64,000 nucleotides of DNA from JAOARY01 sp045345765 (GTDB taxonomy: Bacteria; Bacillota; Clostridia; Peptostreptococcales; Peptostreptococcaceae). The stretch's first letter is position 1; the number at the start of each line of letters is the position of its first letter. The stretch is taken from positions 1,488,001-1,552,000 of the forward strand of contig CP148265.1 in the NCBI GenBank assembly GCA_045345765.1, written 5' to 3'. Made by a program: the position numbers and the translations under genes. Positions 57,150-64,000 of the stretch are shown piece by piece. The notes under the pieces were generated by a model. That model searched no databases. It saw only the letters and a program-made list of their open reading frames with translations, and was not told the DNA's origin.

Positions 57150-58142
57150 ATGGATAATAAGGATTTGGAAAAAGAAGAAGTACTAGAAGAATCAAAAACA
57201 AAAGAAGAAATTGAAAAGATAAAAGATTATTATAAAAACTTAGAAGGTATGACTTGTACAGAGATATTTAAAATGGTGATTAATGCATTAAAAATAAATA
57301 TTTCAAATGTATTAATTTTAATATTAGGGTTTATAGGTGTATCTATAGTACAGAACTTAATAGCAACATTTATGATTGAAAATAATAAATCAGCTTGGTT
57401 AGATTTGCTATCTGGTGAAGTACAAAATATCCCACAGTTTTTTGGCAGAGAATTTTTAAGTAGTTTGTTAATTATTCTAATAATGCTAATAATAGAATTT
57501 GTAGTGATTTATATAATTGCATCTATTATTAAATCTTTTATGTATGATTTTTATTATAATAAAGAAAAATCAAATATTAATAAAGCTTATAGTAGAGTAA
57601 AAGATAGGATTTTTAAGTATTTTTTAGCAGATATGATGTATATGGTAATAAGTGCTTTATCAATGTTTTTAATATTTTTTGCATTACTTAAAATGTCATC
57701 AGATAATATCTTTGAATTTTTCGGTACTATGCTCATGCTAATTATAGTGATATTAATAGCTTATATATATATATCATTATTATTTATATTAAGAGGAGAG
57801 TTGATATTATTTTCTAAAAGAAATATAATTGAATCCTTCAAAATATCAAAAAAATTGGTTAAAGGACATAAATTTGATATATTTATAATGCAAATATTTA
57901 TATTAATTGGTGGATTTGTGACTAATAAATTAATAGAAAATTTATTTAAAAATACGAATCAGAATTATATAAATGAAATAGGTAGCATTAAATCGTTTCT
58001 TATAAGTATACCAGAGATAGCTGTATCAAATACTATGACGATTATTCTTCATATGTTGATATTTGGAGTTATATCAATCAAATTCTTTAATATATTAGAT
58101 ATAAAGGGTAAAAATATAGATTTAGAAGAAAAAGCACAATAA
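57150..58142 (+). CDS. DUF975-like membrane protein, array member C
   Basis: This 330-residue protein with an acidic N terminus (DNKDLEKEEVLEESKTKEEI) has about six membrane segments. The paralogue pattern is looser: TEIFKMVINALKINISNVLI, FILRGELILFSKRNIIESFK, ISKKLVKGHKFDIFIMQIFI, and the ending FGVISIKFFNILDIKGKNID. It follows B by 70 bp on the same strand and shares a bidirectional terminator with B'. ATG 57150 gives better spacing from GGGGTG than the ATG three bases upstream. Confidence 0.72.
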   Translation: MDNKDLEKEEVLEESKTKEEIEKIKDYYKNLEGMTCTEIFKMVINALKINISNVLILILGFIGVSIVQNLIATFMIENNKSAWLDLLSGEVQNIPQFFGREFLSSLLIILIMLIIEFVVIYIIASIIKSFMYDFYYNKEKSNINKAYSRVKDRIFKYFLADMMYMVISALSMFLIFFALLKMSSDNIFEFFGTMLMLIIVILIAYIYISLLFILRGELILFSKRNIIESFKISKKLVKGHKFDIFIMQIFILIGGFVTNKLIENLFKNTNQNYINEIGSIKSFLISIPEIAVSNTMTIILHMLIFGVISIKFFNILDIKGKNIDLEEKAQ

Positions 58143-58200
58143 TAAAACAAGACAAATAAGAGTAAAGAATTTTAATAGATATGATTTTTTTAAAACATAA

Positions 58201-58246
58201 AAAACTGTTGAATTAGCACAAAAATTTGCTAATTCAACAGTTTTTC
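58201..58246. terminator. bidirectional terminator in the middle of the array
   Basis: AAAACTGTTGAATTAGCA (58201-58218) is perfectly inverted at 58227-58244. It overlaps the end of B' and separates the convergent halves. Confidence 0.93.
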
Positions 58247-59194
58247 TTTTTCTATATCAATTTCATCATGTAAGATAGTTTTTATGCCTTTTTGATTACA
58301 CAAATCCAAGTATTTAAGAGTTTGTCCTGAATACATTCCAAAAGTAAAAAAAGTTAAAATGATAAGAAATGCTACAAACCATAGTATTCCAAGTAGAATA
58401 ACAACTAAAAAAAGATTATCATTCATCGAAAAAGGAACTATTGTTATTACAGCTACAATTTCCATAATAAAAATCATTACAAACATTATTATAGAATTAA
58501 ATATATTTGAAACCAAATAATAAAGTAAAGTTTGAAATACACTTTTTTTTGTAACTTTAAGACTGTGAGTTATAGATTTAGTTGCAGACTTATTATTAAA
58601 AATTATAGAATCAAAATTAAATGAAAGTCTTAAACTAAAATATATTATTGGAATTATAAGTAGCATTTGAGATATAATTACCCACGGTCTTAATAATGCT
58701 TTAGGAGTTATATAATAAAATGTATTATATTGATATTGCATGTGCAAAAGACCTAAATTAATACCCATAGGAATTAAAGATAAAAACACCAATAAACAAA
58801 TTAATAGAATTATTAAAATTTGTGAACCAAATAGACTTATTAATTTTGGTCGCATGTAATTAAAGGCTTCTTTAATACTTATTTTTTCATTTTTAACAAA
58901 CCATAGACCACTTATATATTTAGCCATAGATAAGGGGATTAACTGTAAAAAACTCATTGATATATTCAATAAAAACATTAATAAATAGAAAAGTATAAAT
59001 GTTTTTGAATTGATATTTTGATAATAAAAATAATCTTTAAAGATTAGAGTAATAGCAAAAGTACATAAAAAGAAAATTAAATAAAACACAATATTAAGAT
59101 AGGTAAGATTTAATAATCCTTTAGTATTTTTCTTTAAAAAACTATATGGAATTAAAATTAAATCAATAATAGATAATTTAATTGATTTGTCCAT
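58229..59194 (-). CDS. DUF975-like membrane protein, array member B'
   Basis: This 321-residue polytopic protein starts MDKSIKLSIIDLILIPYSFL. Shared landmarks are AKYISGLWFVKNEKISIKEA, YFSLRLSFNFDSIIFNNKSA, TKSITHSLKVTKKSVFQTLL and SGQTLKYLDLCNQKGIKTIL, closest in kind to member B. I use the second Met codon (59194), nine bases after GAGG; the first Met at 59209 overlaps the SD. It overlaps the end of A' by 17 bp, so the two are translationally coupled. Confidence 0.78.
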   Translation of the reverse strand: MDKSIKLSIIDLILIPYSFLKKNTKGLLNLTYLNIVFYLIFFLCTFAITLIFKDYFYYQNINSKTFILFYLLMFLLNISMSFLQLIPLSMAKYISGLWFVKNEKISIKEAFNYMRPKLISLFGSQILIILLICLLVFLSLIPMGINLGLLHMQYQYNTFYYITPKALLRPWVIISQMLLIIPIIYFSLRLSFNFDSIIFNNKSATKSITHSLKVTKKSVFQTLLYYLVSNIFNSIIMFVMIFIMEIVAVITIVPFSMNDNLFLVVILLGILWFVAFLIILTFFTFGMYSGQTLKYLDLCNQKGIKTILHDEIDIEKEKLLN

Positions 59195-59954
59195 TTTTAT
59201 AATCCTCATCTAATAAGTTTTTATTTCCTATTTTTATATTAATATTTTTTTCTTTACATACTTCGATGAATTTCATAGTAACTCCGGCATTAATAAATAC
59301 AAAGCTCATTAAACTGATAAAACTTATAGCAAAAAGAACGATAGGTAGTAATATTATAAGTTTCATTTTTAAAAGTAAAATATTTATTATATTAATAAAC
59401 AATATTGGAATTACTAGTATTAAAGCAGTTATTATAACAAAAATAAATAGTTCTAATAAATGACCTTTACTATTTTCTTTACTAAGTTTTATTGAATCAG
59501 AAGCTTCTTTATTTCCAAATAAAATAAAATCTTGATTGAAAATATATGCAAATAGATGATAATAACCTGGTATAACAAGCAAACAAGACCATAACATTAT
59601 TTTAATACATTTGATAAGATCAGAAATTAAGATAATCATCTTTTTTCCATCTAAAGAATTGTAGGCATCTTTTAGATTAATTTTATGATTATTAAAATAC
59701 CAATTTGCAGCTATTATTTTTATTGAAGCACCTAAATAAATAACAACAAAAATGTTAGCAATAGGAGCTGTAAAGCTTAATAAAAAACTAATAAAACCTA
59801 ATCTAATAAATGTTGAAAAAATTGATATTGAAAAAATTATAGTATATATAGATGCTAATAATAAACTTCCCTTTATCATTTCTTTATCATTTGCTTTCAA
59901 AAACTCTTTTGTTACTTCAAAAATTTTAAAATTCCTTGTTTTTATATTCTCCAT
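59178..59954 (-). CDS. DUF975-like membrane protein, array member A'
   Basis: This 258-residue protein starts MENIKTRNFKIFEVTKEFLK and has about six membrane segments. Shared landmarks with member A are IIAANWYFNNHKINLKDAYN, LVIPGYYHLFAYIFNQDFIL, NKEASDSIKLSKENSKGHLL and AGVTMKFIEVCKEKNINIKI. Together with B' it forms an inverted copy of the A-B gene pair. ATG with SD GGGAG. Confidence 0.78.
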   Translation of the reverse strand: MENIKTRNFKIFEVTKEFLKANDKEMIKGSLLLASIYTIIFSISIFSTFIRLGFISFLLSFTAPIANIFVVIYLGASIKIIAANWYFNNHKINLKDAYNSLDGKKMIILISDLIKCIKIMLWSCLLVIPGYYHLFAYIFNQDFILFGNKEASDSIKLSKENSKGHLLELFIFVIITALILVIPILFINIINILLLKMKLIILLPIVLFAISFISLMSFVFINAGVTMKFIEVCKEKNINIKIGNKNLLDEDYKNGQIN

Positions 59955-60266
59955 AATATTCTCCCTTTTTTATATTTTTACGTTTAAAGTGTTAATTTAC
60001 ACACTATAAATCATTATAATGTTAAAATAATCACCCAAACAGTCTTATTTTTACTTTGAATCTTAAGTCCTAGTTACTTCCTTTAATGCTATGAAAAAAC
60101 ATAATTAGGACTTTTGTATTAAAGTGAAAAATGAGCCTTTTTGGGAAGAAAAAATGATTATATAATAACAAAGAGTATTAAAAAACATTAAAAATAAATA
60201 TATATACATCAAAAATATTTAATTAAAAAGGGATTAAAGAGGGATATTTAGGGATTGGAGGAGAAG
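59955..60266. other. intergenic region with an unexplained hairpin
   Basis: Between divergent A' and D lies AAGTCCTAGTTA (60064-60075) pairing with TAATTAGGACTT (60102-60113), with inner ATG/CAT pairs and T residues after it. It resembles a terminator but no gene precedes it on that strand. Otherwise this is promoter DNA. Confidence 0.5.
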
Positions 60267-61184
60267 ATGACAACAATGAAAACAGATCAATATCATATGA
60301 TATTAGATGAAGTATCGAAAAAAAATACAAAGAAATTAAATTCAATAGATATTGTTTTAGAAGCACATAAATTTATAGGGAATAATAAAGTAAATATATT
60401 AAAATCGAGTATAAAATATATACTTATGATGAGTCTTTGTGTAGCATTATTTACTAATAGGGGAAATATACTTTATTATTTTGATTTGCAAAAAGGAATA
60501 AAAGTTGAACTTTCAATGACTGCTTTTGTTGTGATTACATCGTTAATAGTGTTTTTTAACAGGTCAGTATATAGAAGTGGTATAGCAAAGTCATCAATTA
60601 TAAATAATTATAAAAATCAAGAATCGAAAGAATTTATTACATCTGTAGAATTTATAAAAAAGAATTTTTTAGAACTTGCTATATTAAAGATTATAAATAC
60701 GAGTTTGATATATTTCGTACCATTTACAGCTATAATAATGAGTGCTTATTTAAATCTAAATAGTTCAGGTTCAGGTGTTTTTTTTGTATATATATTATCT
60801 ACATTATCTATAGTTTGGATTATGTATTTTTTTATAAAGGTTGCTTTTTCAGAGGCGATATATCTAGACAAAAAAATTGAAATAACAAAAGCAATAAAAG
60901 AAAGCTTTGAAATAACCAAAAATAAAAAGATAGAAATCCTAAAAATATTACTTATAGTTATGTTTATATCTTTTTTAATAGGGTTATTTATAGGTGGAAT
61001 AATGCTTGTTATGGTAGATTATACAAGATATTATATGTATAGTTCTATGGAGATTTATTTAATTGTTGGTTTGATTTCAGTTTTTGCATCACAATTTATG
61101 CAATCTTATATATATAGTTATATGGAGATGACATTAACAATTAAATATATGAATATAAAAGAAATGGAAGACATTAACAGTTAA
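60267..61184 (+). CDS. DUF975-like membrane protein, array member D
   Basis: This 305-residue protein has about six membrane segments. It starts MTTMKTDQYHMILDEVSKKN and has the paralogue features IDIVLEAHKFIGNNKVNILK before TM1, FIKVAFSEAIYLDKKIEITK, AIKESFEITKNKKIEILKIL, and the end EMTLTIKYMNIKEMEDINS. It lies divergently from A' and is followed by hairpin element C. I use ATG 60267 after GGAGGAG. Confidence 0.72.
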   Translation: MTTMKTDQYHMILDEVSKKNTKKLNSIDIVLEAHKFIGNNKVNILKSSIKYILMMSLCVALFTNRGNILYYFDLQKGIKVELSMTAFVVITSLIVFFNRSVYRSGIAKSSIINNYKNQESKEFITSVEFIKKNFLELAILKIINTSLIYFVPFTAIIMSAYLNLNSSGSGVFFVYILSTLSIVWIMYFFIKVAFSEAIYLDKKIEITKAIKESFEITKNKKIEILKILLIVMFISFLIGLFIGGIMLVMVDYTRYYMYSSMEIYLIVGLISVFASQFMQSYIYSYMEMTLTIKYMNIKEMEDINS

Positions 61185-61192
61185 GAGATTTA

Positions 61193-61250
61193 GTAACAAT
61201 ATACTGTGTTATAAATCAAAAATAAACATAGTATATTGTTACATTTTTAG
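61193..61250. repeat. hairpin element C, terminator between convergent genes
   Basis: GTAACAATATACTGTGTT (61193-61210) pairs with its near-perfect inverse at 61225-61242, followed by ATTTTT. It shares the core ATACTGTGTT with element B at 8421-8527. Confidence 0.8.
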
Positions 61251-61304
61251 TTTTACAGTTATTTTAAAATTTATTATTTGAATTAAATTGTACGATTAAT
61301 TTTG

Positions 61305-62279
61305 TTATTTCAATTCAAAATAAAGAGTATTATCAATGTCTACTTTAGTTAATTTATTTTGATAACAAAGGTGAAGTAAATGAGTCATAGCTTCGCCACA
61401 AGCAAACCATTTTTGAGGATTAGGAAAATCCAAAAAAGACTTAGCTCTAAACTGCCAGTTCATTTTGCTTGCGACATCTCTTACTGTGATTTTAGGATTT
61501 TCTTTTACAATCTCTAAGATTTCTTCTAATCTTTCATTATGGTGATTTTTAAGTTCTTTAATTCTTCTTTGATGGTCAGTTAATATATTTCTATGTGCAG
61601 GAAAAACAATATCAATATCATAATCATTAATTTTATCTAAATTATTTAAAAATACATCTAAGATATCACCATGTTCATAGCCCCAAAATGCAATATTTGG
61701 AGTGATTCTATCTAATATATGGTCTCCACTAAAGAATAATTTATGATTTTTTTCATAAAGACCTATATGACCTGGAGTATGACCTTTTATATCAATTACT
61801 TCAAAGGAAAATTTTCCAATTTCAATTTTATCGCCATCATTTAAAGCGATAAAATCAATTTCTTCTTTTGGACAGTATTTATAGCCTGGATGATCATCAA
61901 ATGTAATATTATCTTTATCAAGACCAAAGATTGTTTTGTAATTATTAAAATTATCCCAATATTCTTGTTTGGACATTCTATTAATCATATTACCATCAAT
62001 TTCACCAGCATAAAGTTTAATACCTTCCTTACTAAGTTTGGCAGCCAAACCACTGTGGTCAGAATGAAGATGAGTTATAAGTAAATATGTATTATTCAAA
62101 TCTAAATTTAATTTGCAAACAGCATCAAAAAACGCCTCTTTACAAGCTTCATGGTCAAACCCACTATCAATTATAAGATTTTTATCATCTGAAGTAATAA
62201 TATAAGAATTTATAATTCTTAGTGGATTATTAGGTAAAGGTATTTCATTTTTATAAATATTTTCATATACTTTTTCCAT
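61305..62279 (-). CDS. MBL-fold metallo-hydrolase with C-terminal winged helix
   Basis: This 324-residue protein has the metallo-beta-lactamase fold with THLHSDHSGL (HxHxDH) at about 87-96, GHTPGHIGLY and the later FSGDHIL, and VFPAHRN. A C-terminal extension (KITVRDVASKMNWQFRAKSF) looks like the winged helix found in LACTB2-type enzymes. The substrate is unknown. It stands alone inside the DUF975-like array. ATG with SD GGGGG. Confidence 0.9.
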   Translation of the reverse strand: MEKVYENIYKNEIPLPNNPLRIINSYIITSDDKNLIIDSGFDHEACKEAFFDAVCKLNLDLNNTYLLITHLHSDHSGLAAKLSKEGIKLYAGEIDGNMINRMSKQEYWDNFNNYKTIFGLDKDNITFDDHPGYKYCPKEEIDFIALNDGDKIEIGKFSFEVIDIKGHTPGHIGLYEKNHKLFFSGDHILDRITPNIAFWGYEHGDILDVFLNNLDKINDYDIDIVFPAHRNILTDHQRRIKELKNHHNERLEEILEIVKENPKITVRDVASKMNWQFRAKSFLDFPNPQKWFACGEAMTHLLHLCYQNKLTKVDIDNTLYFELK

Positions 62280-62412
62280 TAAAAAACCCCCAATATAAAA
62301 TTAATCATTTTAATTTTATCATATAAAAATAAAAGATTATGAAATAATGATAAATGATAAAAAATATCATCAAATAAAGAACCTCAAAAATTATCAGAAA
62401 GGATATGATATT

Positions 62413-63216
62413 GTGGAAGTTAAAAATATAAATAAATATAGTAATTATCAACTTATAAAAAAGACAAATAAGTTTTTTGCCAAAAATATAATTAAATTAG
62501 TCTTGTTTATATTTACAATGTCTTTTATAAAAGTCTTTATAGAGTTAAAAAATAATATGGATAGAAATTTTGGGCTTATTTATATTATTGTTTATATTAC
62601 AATTTTTTGTTTTAAGTATATATATATTAAATTTAAAGCGAGTTGTTTTTATTTAAAGGATATAAAAAATATAAAATTATCAGATGATATATTACAGGGT
62701 AAAATAAAAAAAATATTAATATGCATTTTTCTTATAAGTAGTAGGATGGTTTATTTTTATATACCTGTTTCTATTGCTAAAGGACAGGCAATATATTCAA
62801 CTGAAAATATTGTAGTTGAATTTATATTTATCATAGTATTTATTTTGACAGTTATAAATTTTGGATATTTTTGGCTTAGATATTCCTATAGTTTAGAGCT
62901 CATTATTTTTGATAATTATAATTCAAATGAAGCGATAGATAAAAGTCAAGAATTAACAAAGCTTGATGTTTGGAGTATGTATAAAATATATTTCATATTA
63001 TTTGCTATTTATTTTGGAACTAATTTGATTTTTAATACATATATAAATAAAATATTTTTACATAGCGAATTTTATTTACATACTATATTTTTGCAATGTG
63101 TGATTATAAGGTTTGTAGTAGCCTACTCTTATGCTTTATTTAGCATAAAATATATGAACTTAAGAGATTATAAAGAAAGCACTCAGTTGAGTAAGACAGT
63201 GACATACTCTTCTTAA
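62413..63216 (+). CDS. DUF975-like membrane protein, array member E
   Basis: This 267-residue protein has about six membrane segments. Paralogue features are YQLIKKTNKFFAKNIIKLVL before TM1, YFWLRYSYSLELIIFDNYNS, NEAIDKSQELTKLDVWSMYK and the end ALFSIKYMNLRDYKESTQLS. I place the start at GTG 62413, which follows AAAGGA by ten bases. The frame is open from an ATG at 62347 but that has no SD. Confidence 0.72.
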   Translation: MEVKNINKYSNYQLIKKTNKFFAKNIIKLVLFIFTMSFIKVFIELKNNMDRNFGLIYIIVYITIFCFKYIYIKFKASCFYLKDIKNIKLSDDILQGKIKKILICIFLISSRMVYFYIPVSIAKGQAIYSTENIVVEFIFIIVFILTVINFGYFWLRYSYSLELIIFDNYNSNEAIDKSQELTKLDVWSMYKIYFILFAIYFGTNLIFNTYINKIFLHSEFYLHTIFLQCVIIRFVVAYSYALFSIKYMNLRDYKESTQLSKTVTYSS

Positions 63217-63342
63217 TTATTTCTAAATGGTATTTCATGCTAAAGACTGAATGTGCATTAGTATCTAAATTCATTTATTTACACCTTTTTAAGTTATATT
63301 AACTGATAAGGTTGTTATATTATTTTTTTAGAAAAAAAACAA

Positions 63343-63390
63343 CCCTCAATTCATCTGACCGCCTGTAGAGGATGGGAGAATTCTTGAGGG
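63343..63390. mobile_element. fragment resembling an IS200/IS605 end, also a hairpin
   Basis: CCCTCAA (63343-63349) pairs with TTGAGGG (63384-63390). In between, CTGTAGAGGATGGGAG (reverse: CTCCCATCCTCTACAG) matches the IS200/IS605 left-end stem at 47374 with one insertion and one change, and AGATGAATTG beyond it matches AGATGAATCG. The local base composition is richer in G+C than its surroundings. Confidence 0.4.
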
Positions 63391-63464
63391 AATTTTGTTA
63401 AATCTTTTAACTTCTTAAGAGTTAGTTAAATATTTTATTTAATTTCAATATATTGAAAGCTTAA

Positions 63465-64000
63465 CTAAATTTCAAATCTATGAATAATATCTTCAAGAAC
63501 TTGAGAAAGATGATTTAGATCTTTTGTTTTTGAATTAAGTTCTTGAATAATATCAAGTTGATTTTCCATCGTTGCAGAAATCTCCTCTGAAGAAGCAGCA
63601 GATTCTTCTGTTACAGAAGATATACCTTCTATTGCTCCAAATACTTCATTTTTGTGACCATCTACAGTCGCGATATTTTCTGATAATATATCAACTTTGG
63701 ATAAAGTTTGAGTAACTGAATGTTCTATAGTTTTAAAAGTATCACTCATTTCAGTCATAACTGATGAAGATTCCATAACAGCAGCTTTGGAAACATCCAT
63801 ATTAGAATTTGTATTTTTGATTTCATCAAGAATTTCAGTTATAATATTTTCAATTTGACCTGTAAAATTAGAAGTTTGTTCAGCAAGCTTTCTAATTTCA
63901 TCAGCAACAACAGCAAAGCCTCTACCAGATTCACCAGCTCTAGCAGCTTCAATGGCAGCATTTAAAGCAAGTAAATTAGTTTGTTCAGCAATAGACTGAA
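63465..64000 (-). CDS. methyl-accepting chemotaxis protein, C-terminal part (runs off the window)
   Basis: The minus-strand frame is open from the window end to 63465 and encodes at least 178 residues. It begins in the signalling-domain tip (TNLLALNAAIEAARAGESGR, GFAVVADEIRKLAEQTSN). It continues through the descending coiled coil with EESAASSEEISATMENQ to LSQVLEDIIHRFEI. The sensor and N terminus lie outside the window. This is the fifth chemoreceptor of the window. Confidence 0.93.
   Translation of the reverse strand, partial: QSIAEQTNLLALNAAIEAARAGESGRGFAVVADEIRKLAEQTSNFTGQIENIITEILDEIKNTNSNMDVSKAAVMESSSVMTEMSDTFKTIEHSVTQTLSKVDILSENIATVDGHKNEVFGAIEGISSVTEESAASSEEISATMENQLDIIQELNSKTKDLNHLSQVLEDIIHRFEI

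Overview
This 64 kb window comes from the chromosome of a low-GC anaerobic Firmicute in class Clostridia. The 16S rRNA has variable regions of the type I associate with Peptostreptococcaceae (Clostridium cluster XI, relatives of Clostridioides difficile). Other support is a single-chain pyruvate:ferredoxin oxidoreductase, a ctsR-mcsA-mcsB-clpC operon, RNase HIII, many chemoreceptors and A+T-rich intergenic DNA. Start codon use is unusual: about a dozen genes start with TTG, each with a clear Shine-Dalgarno (SD) sequence.

Layout. 1-1.1 kb: ebfC (YbaB) and recR. 1.2-5.7 kb: a small membrane protein, a chemoreceptor with its sensor domain at the C terminus, a Lys-rich small protein and a diglyceride-type glycosyltransferase. 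6-13.6 kb: AI-2E-type transporter, glutaredoxin under a CsoR-like operator, MBL-fold hydrolase, NhaC antiporter and YgiQ radical SAM protein. 13.8-21.2 kb: rRNA operon (16S, tRNA-Ala, 23S), then a 5S gene followed by 21 tRNAs, driven by what looks like a copy of the rRNA promoter. 21.4-23.4 kb: chemoreceptor. 23.6-28.9 kb: CtsR/McsA/McsB/ClpC protein quality-control operon with a CtsR box, plus a Cys/His-rich DUF1292 protein. 29-37.4 kb: SEC-C protein, then an exopolysaccharide operon with a cellulose-synthase-like GT2 enzyme, a BcsB-like protein and a PelD-like putative c-di-GMP receptor, followed by a radical SAM protein and a flavoprotein. 37.5-44.1 kb: ferritin-like protein, XRE regulator, two chemoreceptors and a hypothetical protein. 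44.3-50.9 kb: a NuoF-like iron-sulfur protein lacking its NADH/FMN motifs, DUF1097, a decayed IS200/IS605 element, DUF2809, rnhC and a prepilin-peptidase-like protein. 51.2-55.2 kb: pyruvate:ferredoxin oxidoreductase with a structured upstream region. 55.3-63.2 kb: seven paralogous polytopic membrane proteins interrupted by one MBL hydrolase. 63.4 kb to the end: the C-terminal part of another chemoreceptor.

Most notable observations: (1) three genes (the chemoreceptor at 21421, mcsB, rnhC) have a perfect hairpin between the SD and the start codon, so folding the hairpin would restore normal spacing; (2) the exopolysaccharide operon encodes a degenerate GGDEF protein (NEGEF) that keeps the RxxD inhibitory site, suggesting a c-di-GMP receptor rather than a cyclase; (3) seven membrane paralogues form one array containing an inverted duplication of an A-B gene pair; (4) two palindromic pairs of consensus DnaA boxes lie inside a flavoprotein gene, with arms in different codon phases; (5) a NuoF-like protein has lost its nucleotide-binding motifs but kept its Fe-S cysteines.
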